Assembly (NCBI RefSeq): GCF_030384665.1
Contig: NC_083675.1
Location: forward strand, 2,264,862 to 2,328,861
Reading direction: 5' to 3'
DNA: 64,000 nt
DNA from: Lodderomyces elongisporus
Lineage: Eukaryota > Ascomycota > Pichiomycetes > Serinales > Debaryomycetaceae
A program made the translations under genes and the position numbers. The number at the start of each line of letters is the position of its first letter. Position 1 is the stretch's first letter. Positions 17,322-26,837 of the stretch are shown here, one piece after another. The notes beneath the pieces were generated by a model. That model saw only the letters and a program-made list of their open reading frames with translations, ran no database searches and was not told the DNA's origin.

Positions 17322-20300
17322 GTCCAAGGCAGCACAAGTTATGGAGGTAGAGGTTATTCCTAAGAGTACAGTCACTAGTAACTCTAGAGAAAATACCCAC
17401 CACGAACGATTACCGACAGAAGTGATGCAATCTAATTCTCATATAATGTCTGATTCAATAGATGAAGTGATTAAACCCGGACCCATCATGATTGATGACG
17501 TCCCGGTTTACTTGGTGCACGCAGCCAATGCTCAATCTGCTAAGAAGGTAGTGAAGGATTGGACTGCGAAGAAAGCCCATCTCCCTAGCTCGCGAAAAGA
17601 TGCTCACAATAAGTTGAAGGCTGATAAGGTGAAACAGCAACTCAATGCAGCAGTTAGACAACGGCAGGAGATGGAGAGAGTGGAGCGTGAAAGCGCACCT
17701 AGCCCTGTAACAGAGCAATCTATGCAGGAGTCCCGACGGGAATTAGACACTGAGTCCCCGCCGATCGGAGAGCAGTCTCCACCCTATGACTCACATTTAC
17801 CATTCCTGGAACTCCAGTTTCCAGATGAAAACATAGACGTAGACCCAGACTACGAGTATGAAGAACCTAGCTCGGCTGGTATTCGGTTCGAACCCTCCGC
17901 ACTGACAATGGATAGGGAATTAGAAAACCTAGCCATGGAGGACACCGTAGATCCTGATGAAGAGTTAAAGTTATTCCTATCCGAAGGAAAAGGAATTGAA
18001 CAGACTTCTACGCCACCGGAGAATGGAAACATGATGAGTCACCCTCAAGAAGAAGTGCCTAAGGTGAAATCTGACGTTGTTGTTAATGAACCACTTAATG
18101 AGGAACAGGCAAATGCTACCGCTGATGATGGAGTTGACTCCCCAGTGGCTGACGATTCAATTAAACTCTTTAGTGTCGAAGACATCTTGAGAGAGAATCA
18201 GCTAGATGAGCTTGCCAAATTAAGTGCAACGTCCGACCAACCACACCACCTTGCTGACGATTCCACTGATCCACAGCGGAAAAGTCAGCGCCGAGTACGT
18301 ACTAGTAAATTGACCATACTAGACAAACAGGCTGCATTCAAAGATGCCATGAAACATAACTTCTTCGTGTTTATGGATCTTTCGAAGTATTTGGGAATGC
18401 ACGATGATGCTCGAGCCATGATGAGAGAAAGTACTAAAGCTATGTTGGTTGACAGAGATGTTTTGCAGAAAGCCCTTAAGGATGGTATTGCCAAGTTCAA
18501 GAAGAAACCAGTTGTTACTGAAGTAAATCTGACGACCACTTCGACAGGCTACCACCAACCAGGGGTCACTCAAGAACTACTCTGTTTCCCCGCATCCATA
18601 CATGGCCGTAGGATAGAAATGAAATACGACACCGCGGCCCAGTTGAGTTTGATCAACCCGCAAACACTAAAAGGGTTACCAATTAAGCCTTTTCCCTTGA
18701 GCCAGCCAGTATTTGTTCAAGGTGTTAATAATGACACCAAAGCAATTACTCAGGGAGTGTTTTTAGATGTTACTGTCCATTTCATCTCCTTACCTGCAAT
18801 CCTCTATTTGCACGAGCAAATTCCTGTTGGTCAGGTACTACTCGGGTTGCCATTCCAAGATGCGCACAAACTCTCCATTGGGTTTACTGATGATGGTGAT
18901 AAACGAGAGTTACGTTTCCGCGCGAATGGCAACATTCATAAATTCCCTATTCGTTACGATGGGGATTCTAACTACCACATCGATTCATTTCCAACTGTCC
19001 AAGTGAGTCAAACCGTCGTCATTCCTCCCCTTTCAGAGATGCTTCGACCTGCATTTACCGGGTCTAGGGCGAGCGAAGATGATATTCGGTATTTCGTGGA
19101 CCAATGTGCTGAGGTGTCTGATGTCTTCTACATTAAAGGTGGAGACCCTGGCAGACTTAAGCCTGAAATACACCCTCCCGTTCGTATCAACTTGCGAGAT
19201 CCGAATGTTCACTGGCGGATGAAATCGATCCCATTAGGATCTAAACGTACCGCTGCAGTAGAGATTCTCCAAGAAATGATACGACAGGGGCAATTGGTCT
19301 ATAGTGATGCGACTTATCGGAACCCATGGTTTCTCATAAGTAAGAAGGATGGAAGGCATCGATTGTTGATTGACCTTCGGGAACTCAACAAAAATGTGGA
19401 GTTGGAAGGGGGTCACCCACTCTCCGTGGATGATCTCACTACAGAGATTAGTGGTTGTTGGTTTATAAGTACTATTGATGTGCAGAATGCGTATTTTCAA
19501 ATACCATTGGATGCTGCTACTAGCGATGTTACCAGTTTTAACAGCCCGTTAGGTTTGTTGAAGTATGCTGTCCTTCCTCAAGGATATATCAATTCAGTAA
19601 GTGAGTTTAGTTCTATCTTACAAAAGATTTTGAGCCCAGTTGCGAAGGATGTGATGTGTTTTATTGACGACATTGCCATCGTGGGTCCCAAAGTAGATGA
19701 ACTTACCGACTCACTGGTTCGAGAACACCTAGATAAGATTGTCGAAGTGTTCCGTCTTCTAACCAATGCTGGCTTGAAGATTAACCCTGCGAAGTTAAAG
19801 ATCGCTGTACCTGAATGTGATTTTCTTGGATACCATATTTCACCTGCAGGGAAAACGTTAATTAGGGGTCAAGTGGATGCATTATTGAATTACCCACTCC
19901 CTAACACGGTCAAACAGCTAGAAAGTTTCCTTGGCTTGGTCAATTATTACCGACAGTTGATTGTAGGGCATGCTGAGTTGACTGCTCCCCTCTACAACTT
20001 AGTCAATCAAGCAAGGAAGGAACCCAAGCATCAGATTCATTGGGATCCTACAACTAAGCGGTTTTTCCACCAAATCATCACAGTACTAACCAACCAACCG
20101 ATTCTCCAACCCCTTAATTTTAAGGACCTCATTACTGTCCACACTGATGCTTCGACAGACTCTTGGGGTGGTGTGTTGCAAAACACCAATGCGGCTGGAG
20201 AATCGAAACTAGTCCTGTGCTATTCTGGAAAGTTCCATGGTTCTGAAAAGAACTATACTATTTACGAAAAGGAACTTTTCAGTATTTATAAGACGTTTGA

Positions 20301-21873
20301 TGCAATCCATCCACTCTTGTTTGGATTTACTGGGGTCATTCATTTGTACTGTGACAACAAAGCTCTTGTCCTTGTGATGAATAAACCACTCGATAATTCA
20401 CACTTTGTAAATCGGGTTTACAAATGGTTGAACTTCATCAGGACCTTCAACTATCAGATCCATCACATTGATGGACTGAAAAACATCATTGCCGATGCTC
20501 TTAGCCGATGCCACACGTCTACTCCGCAGACTGATCATTATGAGGTCAGAGAAGCTATTGCCGAGTTTAGGGCGAAGTTGGATCCTAAAGTACTAGCAGA
20601 AGTTAATGTTGTTACCATTGAAGCTGAGCCTAATAACAGTTATAAGAAGATCCCACTTCAAGCGCTTAGAAAGTACCTTGAGGCACGTACCATTCCCGTT
20701 TCGCACAACGCACCTGCTGACGCCAGACGTTTCATCAACCGCGCACTAGAGTTCTATTTACATGATGGAATCCTTTACAAGTTAGGTCGGACCGGTTCAT
20801 ACACTCGACGCGTCGTTTATGAGAACAATCAGGTTGAACACATATTCAATCTTGCTCATAGAGATCGTGGTCACCCAGGAGTTGAGACTACGTTCAATCT
20901 AATAAATACTGGATTCTACATTCCGAACCTCTATCGCAGACTTGCCGACTATATCAAACGGTGTGTTTATTGTCAAAAGGACCAACCTGCAACTAGGCAG
21001 CGGGATCCATTGTACTTGAACTACCCGGCTGGTATGTTTCATACAATCGTCTGTGACTGCGTTAAGCTCCGTGACGCTACTGTTGTCGTTGCACGTGACG
21101 AATTTCTGGGATGGCCCGAAGCTCAGGTTTTACCAAAGGTTACTGCAGAGGCAGTAGCCGACTTTATTTATTCAAACTTTATTGCTCGTGTAGGAACCTT
21201 TAGTGTTTTGAAAACCGACAATGGTCGTGAATTTCACAATGAGGTCCTCCAGCAATTGCTCTCAAATTATGGCATTTCTCCATCTTATTCTGTACCGTAC
21301 CATCCGCAGGGGAATGGGATGATCGAAGCGTCGCACAAACGACTTATCAGATTCATCAAACTGGTTCCAGAGAATAAGAATTTGAGCAAAGTTTTGAATG
21401 CTGCATTGTGGGTGGATCGTACTACGGTTCGTAAACGTACGGGATTCACACCACAATACTTGGTTTTTGGATTTGAAGGTAATAATCTGCTCCAATCATT
21501 GATGCAAACACCATCTGATATACAACAATACACGGAGGACGAACTATTCAAGTTCCGCGTTGGTCAGTTTTATTTCCGTAAACAACAGGAAGACTCTGCT
21601 AAGGAAACTCAACGCCGCGATCGGGATCATCAGAAGGAAGTTTTTGACAAACGTTATGACACTAATGTACCGATCAAGAAAGGAGACTTAGTCTTAGTTT
21701 ACGATGCTGCTACCAACAAGATGGGCTTGAATTGGTCGGGTCCTTTCGTTGTCCGGAAGGTGCTGTCGAGGATTTACTATCTTAGTAACCTCCAAGGCAT
21801 TCCCATGAAACGTCAGTATACTAGGGAGATGTTGAAACCGTTTGTTGCCGCTCCGCTTAGTACTACAAAATGA
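17296..21873 (+). CDS. Pol polyprotein of element 2 (protease-RT-RNase H-integrase)
   Basis: The frame is +1 to gag; its first ATG is at 17290 and it runs 1,527 residues from there. A disordered acidic region of about 400 residues precedes a protease core YDTA (D447) with a later LLG motif. RT has FIDD (D793, D794), preceded by the usual SPLGLLKY and LPQG blocks. RNase H has HTDAS and ADALSR. Integrase has an HHCC region and the triad D1256, D1310, E1346 (D-X53-D-X35-E), with a C-terminal WSGPFVV module. No internal stop is present. It is longer than the pol of element 1 because of the N-terminal linker. Replacement of protease DTG/DSG by DTA is shared with element 1. Confidence 0.93.
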   Translation, partial: GIARPQQSKSKAAQVMEVEVIPKSTVTSNSRENTHHERLPTEVMQSNSHIMSDSIDEVIKPGPIMIDDVPVYLVHAANAQSAKKVVKDWTAKKAHLPSSRKDAHNKLKADKVKQQLNAAVRQRQEMERVERESAPSPVTEQSMQESRRELDTESPPIGEQSPPYDSHLPFLELQFPDENIDVDPDYEYEEPSSAGIRFEPSALTMDRELENLAMEDTVDPDEELKLFLSEGKGIEQTSTPPENGNMMSHPQEEVPKVKSDVVVNEPLNEEQANATADDGVDSPVADDSIKLFSVEDILRENQLDELAKLSATSDQPHHLADDSTDPQRKSQRRVRTSKLTILDKQAAFKDAMKHNFFVFMDLSKYLGMHDDARAMMRESTKAMLVDRDVLQKALKDGIAKFKKKPVVTEVNLTTTSTGYHQPGVTQELLCFPASIHGRRIEMKYDTAAQLSLINPQTLKGLPIKPFPLSQPVFVQGVNNDTKAITQGVFLDVTVHFISLPAILYLHEQIPVGQVLLGLPFQDAHKLSIGFTDDGDKRELRFRANGNIHKFPIRYDGDSNYHIDSFPTVQVSQTVVIPPLSEMLRPAFTGSRASEDDIRYFVDQCAEVSDVFYIKGGDPGRLKPEIHPPVRINLRDPNVHWRMKSIPLGSKRTAAVEILQEMIRQGQLVYSDATYRNPWFLISKKDGRHRLLIDLRELNKNVELEGGHPLSVDDLTTEISGCWFISTIDVQNAYFQIPLDAATSDVTSFNSPLGLLKYAVLPQGYINSVSEFSSILQKILSPVAKDVMCFIDDIAIVGPKVDELTDSLVREHLDKIVEVFRLLTNAGLKINPAKLKIAVPECDFLGYHISPAGKTLIRGQVDALLNYPLPNTVKQLESFLGLVNYYRQLIVGHAELTAPLYNLVNQARKEPKHQIHWDPTTKRFFHQIITVLTNQPILQPLNFKDLITVHTDASTDSWGGVLQNTNAAGESKLVLCYSGKFHGSEKNYTIYEKELFSIYKTFDAIHPLLFGFTGVIHLYCDNKALVLVMNKPLDNSHFVNRVYKWLNFIRTFNYQIHHIDGLKNIIADALSRCHTSTPQTDHYEVREAIAEFRAKLDPKVLAEVNVVTIEAEPNNSYKKIPLQALRKYLEARTIPVSHNAPADARRFINRALEFYLHDGILYKLGRTGSYTRRVVYENNQVEHIFNLAHRDRGHPGVETTFNLINTGFYIPNLYRRLADYIKRCVYCQKDQPATRQRDPLYLNYPAGMFHTIVCDCVKLRDATVVVARDEFLGWPEAQVLPKVTAEAVADFIYSNFIARVGTFSVLKTDNGREFHNEVLQQLLSNYGISPSYSVPYHPQGNGMIEASHKRLIRFIKLVPENKNLSKVLNAALWVDRTTVRKRTGFTPQYLVFGFEGNNLLQSLMQTPSDIQQYTEDELFKFRVGQFYFRKQQEDSAKETQRRDRDHQKEVFDKRYDTNVPIKKGDLVLVYDAATNKMGLNWSGPFVVRKVLSRIYYLSNLQGIPMKRQYTREMLKPFVAAPLSTTK

Positions 21874-21886
21874 TTTTCTACTTTGC

Positions 21887-21897
21887 AGGGGGGGAGG
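21887..21897 (+). other. Second, upstream polypurine-like tract of element 2
   Basis: AGGGGGGGAGG lies 14 bp past the pol stop, 110 bp upstream of an identical 11-mer at 21997-22007 that abuts the 3' LTR. It may serve as a central-type second plus-strand primer or be a relic of a duplication. Confidence 0.6.
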
Positions 21898-21995
21898 CCA
21901 CAACGGTTATCATCAATTTGTACAGTTATTTTACCTCAAATCAATTTTTTCCGAAATGCAATGAAAATAAGGCCGTATCGCTCATTCAGACTCTG

Positions 21996-22008
21996 AAGGG
22001 GGGGAGGA
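21996..22008 (+). other. Polypurine tract of element 2
   Basis: AAGGGGGGGAGGA directly abuts the 3' LTR and is the expected plus-strand primer. Confidence 0.85.
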
Positions 22009-22462
22009 TGTCACAGTGCGACACACATTGGACGCTCTGTGCCCTCGTTTCCGCTAAGTGAATATTTGGAGAATATTGCACGACATAGGAAACTTGAAAC
22101 TTCAAACAAGATGAGTTTATATAAATAGGAACGAGAAGTGGTAAAATTAACTTATCACTATTATAGAGAAATATCGGTAAAATATAGATTTTATACGGTC
22201 AACTACATTGAACACAAATCACTAGGTGAACGTGCGGAGTGTATACTCTCACGATTCTCCTTACTAGTGACTTTGTATGAGACAATTTACTCTCTTAACT
22301 TATGAGCATTGAGACCTTTATAGGTGCGATCATTGACAATTACACTTAGTTGGAATATAGCCTATCAAGTCACGAACTCAAACCGCTGGTATCGGTGAGC
22401 TACCAGCTCAAACCGATGCTCAGCAGTCGTACACTTGTTACTTGTGACAGTGCTATGCGACA
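22009..22462 (+). repeat. 3' LTR of element 2 (454 bp)
   Basis: It matches the 5' LTR except for one A-to-G difference that I noticed. It ends 169 bp before the LSM5 start codon, in the same orientation. Confidence 0.95.
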
Positions 22463-22631
22463 CATAGCGAAAAAAAAAGAAGTAAAAAAAGAAAAGTAAA
22501 AAAAAAACGAGAACGAGAACGAAATAAGAAAGGAAAAACAGAGATTAGAACTCAACTAATATTCATAGTGGTGATCAAAATTCCGCTTTTACATTAAGCA
22601 AAATCATTTTCATCATTACAATACATCAATA

Positions 22632-22925
22632 ATGTCAGACCAGCCCATTGAAGGAACAAGTAGCTCTCTTCCGCAGCAAGTGTTACCTTTGGAAATCATT
22701 GATCGTTCTATAGGCAAGAAGGTGCGAGTGCTAATGACAAGTGATAAAGAATTTTATGGAAGATTAATTGGGTTTGATGATTATGTGAATATGGTTTTAG
22801 AAGACGTTGAAGTGATAACAGGCAGTGAGGAGCAAGGTTCCAGCGAAACGGGAGAAGGCAAAGAAATTGTGAAGAAGATGCTTTTGAATGGCGGCCAAGT
22901 AGCTTTGATCATCCCTGATGTGTAA
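22632..22925 (+). CDS. LSM5: U6 snRNA-associated Sm-like protein Lsm5
   Basis: This 97-residue protein is a single Sm fold. Sm1 lies at about residues 18-55 ([16 protein letters not shown] to [14 protein letters not shown]) and Sm2 at about 82-95 ([12 protein letters not shown]). Lsm5 is a subunit of the Lsm1-7 ring (cytoplasmic mRNA decapping) and the Lsm2-8 ring (U6 snRNP). Length agrees with the yeast protein (93). DDI1 follows and GDI1 lies beyond it; in yeast all three are close together on chromosome V. The native upstream region has been cut to about 165 bp by retrotransposon element 2, so the LTR is now adjacent to its promoter. Confidence 0.92.
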   Translation: MSDQPIEGTSSSLPQQVLPLEIIDRSIGKKVRVLMTSDKEFYGRLIGFDDYVNMVLEDVEVITGSEEQGSSETGEGKEIVKKMLLNGGQVALIIPDV

Positions 22926-23365
22926 GCGATTTTTCTTTTTATTTTTGTTTTTTTTTGGTTTTTGGATTTACATTTGTGGACCAAGAAGAACTTTAGTGGA
23001 TATTCTTTATCAGAGTAGAGAATAGGATATTACAAAGAACATGACTTGATTAGTAATGACATAGCAAGAATCAGGTTTCATCATTTTACCTGGACAACTT
23101 GCATTTTGCCACTAGTAAAATCAGGGTACTATAATATGTAGCGGATGGCGATCTCGCACGCAACAAAATATATGCTAGCCCGAATATATAGATACATATA
23201 CATATATACATATATAAATGAATATATTATCACAAATTCCACTCCACATATTTCCATACGCTTATTATTCGCCGCCGCCCTGTTGACCTTATTATTTTCC
23301 TCATTTTGCAACTGCAATCCTAAACGCACATACACAGACACTTACACTTCCATCCACATCCCACT
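22926..23365. other. Intergenic region between LSM5 and DDI1
   Basis: This 440-bp region holds the LSM5 3' end (T-rich) and the DDI1 promoter. A TA-rich ATACATATA-type stretch lies at 23190-23226. No further gene is seen. Confidence 0.6.
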
Positions 23366-24439
23366 ATGCAATTGACCATTTCGCTAGATTTTAGTGGTGA
23401 TATAATATCAGTAGATGTACCTGAATCGCTTTCCCTCGAGGACTTTAAAGCTTATTTGCTGGCTGAGACGGGAGTCGAGCCAGATCAACAGATAATCATC
23501 CACAATGGCAAAACGTTGGTGGCAAACTCAGCCTTGAATGAACTTGGTTTGGGCAATGATGATTTATTAACGCTATCGAAAAAGAGACTGCAAAATAATC
23601 AAAGTCAATCAGCACAATCTGGACAACAATTGGGACAACAATTGGGGCAGCAGCAGCGTGCTCCAGCCTCTGCTTCGGGCTCGTTGGCAAATCCTGCCGA
23701 GAGTCAGATCCATGAAAGAATTGAGATGATTAGATTACAAATCCAATCTGATCCTCATTCACTTGAAAATATCAGAGTGACACAGCCAAGTCTCTATAAT
23801 GCTGTTAATGATCCGATTAGATTCCGTGACCTCATGATTGAACAAGTCAAGGAGGAGCAAAGAGAAACTTCCTCGACACAAGAAGAGATGTGGAGGTTAC
23901 AACAAGATCCAGATAACCCTGAAAACCAAGCTCGTATAATGGAGTTGATCCAGCAGGAAGCTATCGAGGAGAATATGAAACTTGCATGGGAGATTAGTCC
24001 AGAATCATTCACCAGTGTCAATATGCTTCATATCAAGTTGAAAATCAACGGTGTTGAACAAATTGCCATGGTAGACTCCGGGGCTGCCATGACGGTGATT
24101 AGCTCTGAAATTGCTGAACAGTGTGGAATCTCAAGATTGATTGACAAGAGATTTAAAGGCCAGGCTGTTGGTGTTGGTACTCAGAATATCGGTGGTAAAA
24201 TCCATAGTGTGCCTATCGAAATAGCTGGCTCAGGAATTGAATTACCTTGCTCTTTTTACATAGTGGACACATCAGTCGGTATATTATTTGGTTTGGATAT
24301 GTTACGAAGACACGGATGTGTGATTGACTTGAAAAGGGATGTGCTTATAATTGGAGGTCACATTGAGGCTAAATTTTTATCAGAAGCAGAACTACCAAGA
24401 AAATCGCTAGGTGGCAACATCTTCTCTAGAGAATCATAA
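23366..24439 (+). CDS. DDI1: Ddi1-type ubiquitin shuttle with retroviral-like aspartic protease
   Basis: The 357-residue protein begins with a ubiquitin-like domain (residues 1-73), followed by a Gln-rich linker (75-105) and a helical segment (112-205). A retropepsin-like domain (about 215-340) has the catalytic motif VDSGA with D237 and the closing LFGLDML motif. Ddi1 binds ubiquitinated proteins and the proteasome, and it is also a v-SNARE-binding, DNA-damage-inducible protein in yeast. Unlike S. cerevisiae Ddi1 (428 residues), this one stops soon after the protease and I see no C-terminal UBA domain, as in human DDI2. LSM5 upstream and GDI1 downstream agree with the yeast neighbourhood. 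Confidence 0.92.
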   Translation: MQLTISLDFSGDIISVDVPESLSLEDFKAYLLAETGVEPDQQIIIHNGKTLVANSALNELGLGNDDLLTLSKKRLQNNQSQSAQSGQQLGQQLGQQQRAPASASGSLANPAESQIHERIEMIRLQIQSDPHSLENIRVTQPSLYNAVNDPIRFRDLMIEQVKEEQRETSSTQEEMWRLQQDPDNPENQARIMELIQQEAIEENMKLAWEISPESFTSVNMLHIKLKINGVEQIAMVDSGAAMTVISSEIAEQCGISRLIDKRFKGQAVGVGTQNIGGKIHSVPIEIAGSGIELPCSFYIVDTSVGILFGLDMLRRHGCVIDLKRDVLIIGGHIEAKFLSEAELPRKSLGGNIFSRES

Positions 24440-24599
24440 CGAGAGATATAAAAAAAACGGTATAGAAACAAGATATTGAACAGTTAATGGAAAGAGCTGC
24501 AAGTACAATTACAAAAACAAAACCAAAAACAGAAACAAAAACGAATGGTTGAAATCTCTTACCCTGTACATCTATAGATACTCTAATCATTGGATTCCT

Positions 24600-25949
24600 C
24601 TATGGTATGACATTTGTTTCGTCCCCATCTTCCTTTGGCCTTTGTTTCAACTCTAATGGTTTGCCTGTAATTCTAGTGTAAATATCCTTGACATCATCAG
24701 TAGCAGACTCGAAATGGGATGATGCGTCGTAACTCTTGGAAAGGAAGATACCATTTTGCTTACCATCATTGATTGGCTCATATAGTTCAGCAATTCCCAT
24801 AAGTGTGTCGACTCTTGGTCCTAGAAGCTTAAAAGCTGGCTCCAATTCGACATGTGGCGCATCAGTCTCGATGATGGTTGAAACAATGGCAAGGAAATGA
24901 CCTTTTGGCACAACGCAGTGAACATCAGATAATACTGCAATGTATATATCGTGCTTTCTTCCCACTTGGTTTTGAGGGATAATGATTTGCAATGAATCCA
25001 AGTCAACGCCTGGGACTGGGTGGTCCAAGATGCAGATAGCCCTAATGACTCTTGCGCCCGTCTTTTGAACAAGTTCTGGGAAATAAGTTGGGTCAGCAAC
25101 AACTATTGGAGCTCTTGCTGTACCTTCTTTGGTCTTGACTCCTGCAAATTTCTTGTCTGCGCCTTCTCCTTCGTAAATGACTTCATCAATTGGAGTGTCC
25201 AACATATACGTTCCACCATAGATGGCAGATAATCTAGCAAATCCTTGTGGCAATTCGCCTAAACCGTAAAGTGGGTAAATATATGGCGATTTTCCGTACT
25301 TGGCCACTGATTGCGCATATAATAAGATTCTTTCGTACGTTGGTCTTGCCGGTTCACTCAAATAGTCATCTGTTGACCAGAGCGCCATAGCATGGCCAAT
25401 AAAGTCCTTGGTTCCGCTCTCCAATCCAAAGTATGTGTATATCTCGTTCATTGTGTTCTTGTCAAGGTCGAACCCTTTGTGTGTAGAGGTGTCTTTCTCG
25501 TCATAGTTTTGTATGTACTCCAAAAACTTTTTCATTCTTCTTTTCTCGAAAATACCCATCAACGAGGATGCCAAAGCCTCGCTTGCTGTTGCTGGCACCT
25601 TGGCGATCCTTCCGCTTCTGTAAACATAACTTGCTGCAATTTGTTTGAACTCAATGTAACGAGTCACTTCAGTATGCACCAAGATATTCGACAACTCACC
25701 ATTGGCCATAAGGAATTTGGGGATCAAGTCAACACACCAGTCCCGATCTCTACCTTTCAATTCGGGTTTCTGCGCAGATGGCTTGAACTTGCTATACAAT
25801 TGCGTAAGATTCAATGATGCGGACTCACCACCGTAGAAATCCTGTCTGTCGATGTGAAGGACTTTTTTCCCTTCAACAGAAAGAATGCCTGACAAGACAC
25901 ATTCGGTGAGGCCTGTACCCAATACAATTACGTCGTAGTCTTCGTCCAT
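24600..25949 (-). CDS. GDI1: Rab GDP-dissociation inhibitor
   Basis: The 449-residue protein is full length for the family (yeast 451). It opens MDEDYDVIVLGTGLTECVLSG, the Rossmann-type GxGxxxC block of GDI/REP proteins. The conserved FYGGESASLNLTQLY, DLIPKFLMANGEL and YPLYGLGELPQGFARLSAIYGGTYML blocks follow. Gdi1 extracts GDP-bound Rab GTPases (Sec4, Ypt1 and others) from membranes and recycles them; it is cytosolic and essential in yeast. It is convergent with DDI1, with only 160 bp between the two stop codons. Confidence 0.95.
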   Translation of the reverse strand: MDEDYDVIVLGTGLTECVLSGILSVEGKKVLHIDRQDFYGGESASLNLTQLYSKFKPSAQKPELKGRDRDWCVDLIPKFLMANGELSNILVHTEVTRYIEFKQIAASYVYRSGRIAKVPATASEALASSLMGIFEKRRMKKFLEYIQNYDEKDTSTHKGFDLDKNTMNEIYTYFGLESGTKDFIGHAMALWSTDDYLSEPARPTYERILLYAQSVAKYGKSPYIYPLYGLGELPQGFARLSAIYGGTYMLDTPIDEVIYEGEGADKKFAGVKTKEGTARAPIVVADPTYFPELVQKTGARVIRAICILDHPVPGVDLDSLQIIIPQNQVGRKHDIYIAVLSDVHCVVPKGHFLAIVSTIIETDAPHVELEPAFKLLGPRVDTLMGIAELYEPINDGKQNGIFLSKSYDASSHFESATDDVKDIYTRITGKPLELKQRPKEDGDETNVIP

Positions 25950-26032
25950 TTGTGTGAGTGTATACTTATGTGTGTGTGTGTATTTTTCGCTGTTCTGTGT
26001 GTAGTGGCAAGCAATTGGTGAATACTATGTGG

Positions 26033-26074
26033 TGGTGTGAGTAGTAGTAATAGTGGTTGTGGTGGCTGTGGTGA

Positions 26075-26106
<32 letters not shown>

Positions 26107-26136
26107 ATAATAATGGTTGTGGTGGTGGATGTAGTA
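26033..26136. repeat. GTG/GTA trinucleotide microsatellite in the GDI1 promoter
   Basis: Degenerate GTG, GTA and GTT triplets, including an uninterrupted block of GTA units near 26082-26104, lie 85-190 bp upstream of the GDI1 start. Confidence 0.85.
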
Positions 26137-26660
26137 GCTTTCTAATTTCACTAGTCAGTATTAGTGGTTTTGTGGTGGCAGTTGAGCACTATATTAAATC
26201 GGCGATTAATGAATATTTCTCCTACTTCATTTTTCCCTTTTTATTTTTTTTTTTCTTTTGGGCCAACTTTGCTCCCCTCGCACTCAGAATTTCTTATGTT
26301 GCGCAATCGTACATACCTCGTTTATACACAATTGTTTTTTTTAACAGTACAACTCTCTCCCACTCTGTATATCTAACTATTGTTTCAAGGTCAGCAATCA
26401 TAATTTGCAACATTTAACCTTTAACTTTTTTATTTAGAACAACCTCAGATGATTGAATTGTCATTCAAAGAGTATGCCTTCAACAATTGTACTTTACTAA
26501 AGTTTTGCAGTTCGCAAGTTATGTTCAGACAAAAAAAAGAAGAGAAAAAAAATACAAAACAACTTAAAAAATAAAGATAATATAAGCTAGTTAAATCTTT
26601 CGTATATATTATTATACACTAATAAGTAAACTAAGATCTTGTATTAGAAATGCGTCAAAA

Positions 26661-26736
26661 TACTTACAGGTGCTTACAGGTGCTTCAGAATGCTTAAGAA
26701 TGCTTAAAGGTGATTACAGGTGGTTACGGATGCGGA
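26661..26736. repeat. Degenerate 10-bp minisatellite
   Basis: Seven to eight 10-bp units of the type TGCTTACAGG, TGCTTAAGAA and TGATTACAGG lie in the 3' flank of the aminopeptidase gene. Confidence 0.8.
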
Positions 26737-26837
26737 GTATGAAGAAGTGTCTTAATTTCATGCTCACACTCGCTTACATACAATTTCTCTTTATTTTTCC
26801 TCATCATGCCCCCTTCCTACACCCTCGCCTCTCTGGT

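Larger units (their letters stand above)
13809..22462 (+). mobile_element. Complete Ty3/gypsy-type LTR retrotransposon, element 2
   Basis: This 8,654-bp element has 454-bp LTRs and a 5-bp target duplication CATAG (13804-13808 and 22463-22467). The only LTR difference I noticed is A/G in GTGC(A/G)GAGT, near 14036 and 22236, so insertion was recent. It has a 1.3-kb leader, gag, a +1 pol and two polypurine tracts. Its proteins are clearly related to those of element 1 but diverged, and its LTR and leader differ, so it is a second family. It sits between SSK1 and LSM5, in their orientation. Confidence 0.95.
25950..26837. other. Intergenic region between GDI1 and the aminopeptidase gene
   Basis: This 888-bp region is the GDI1 upstream region and the 3' flank of the aminopeptidase gene. 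It is rich in simple repeats, listed separately. Open frames here (for example a Gly/Ser-rich one from 26037) are products of the microsatellite and are not credible genes. Confidence 0.6.

Noticed and set aside
22452..22468. GCTATG-CGACA-CATAGC inverted repeat formed by the element 2 LTR end and its target site
   Set aside because: Interesting as a possible target preference, but it is a single case of 6 bp and element 1 does not show it.
26037..26417. Gly/Ser/Asn-rich frame of 126 residues
   Set aside because: It is a translation of the GTG/GTA microsatellite in the GDI1 promoter.
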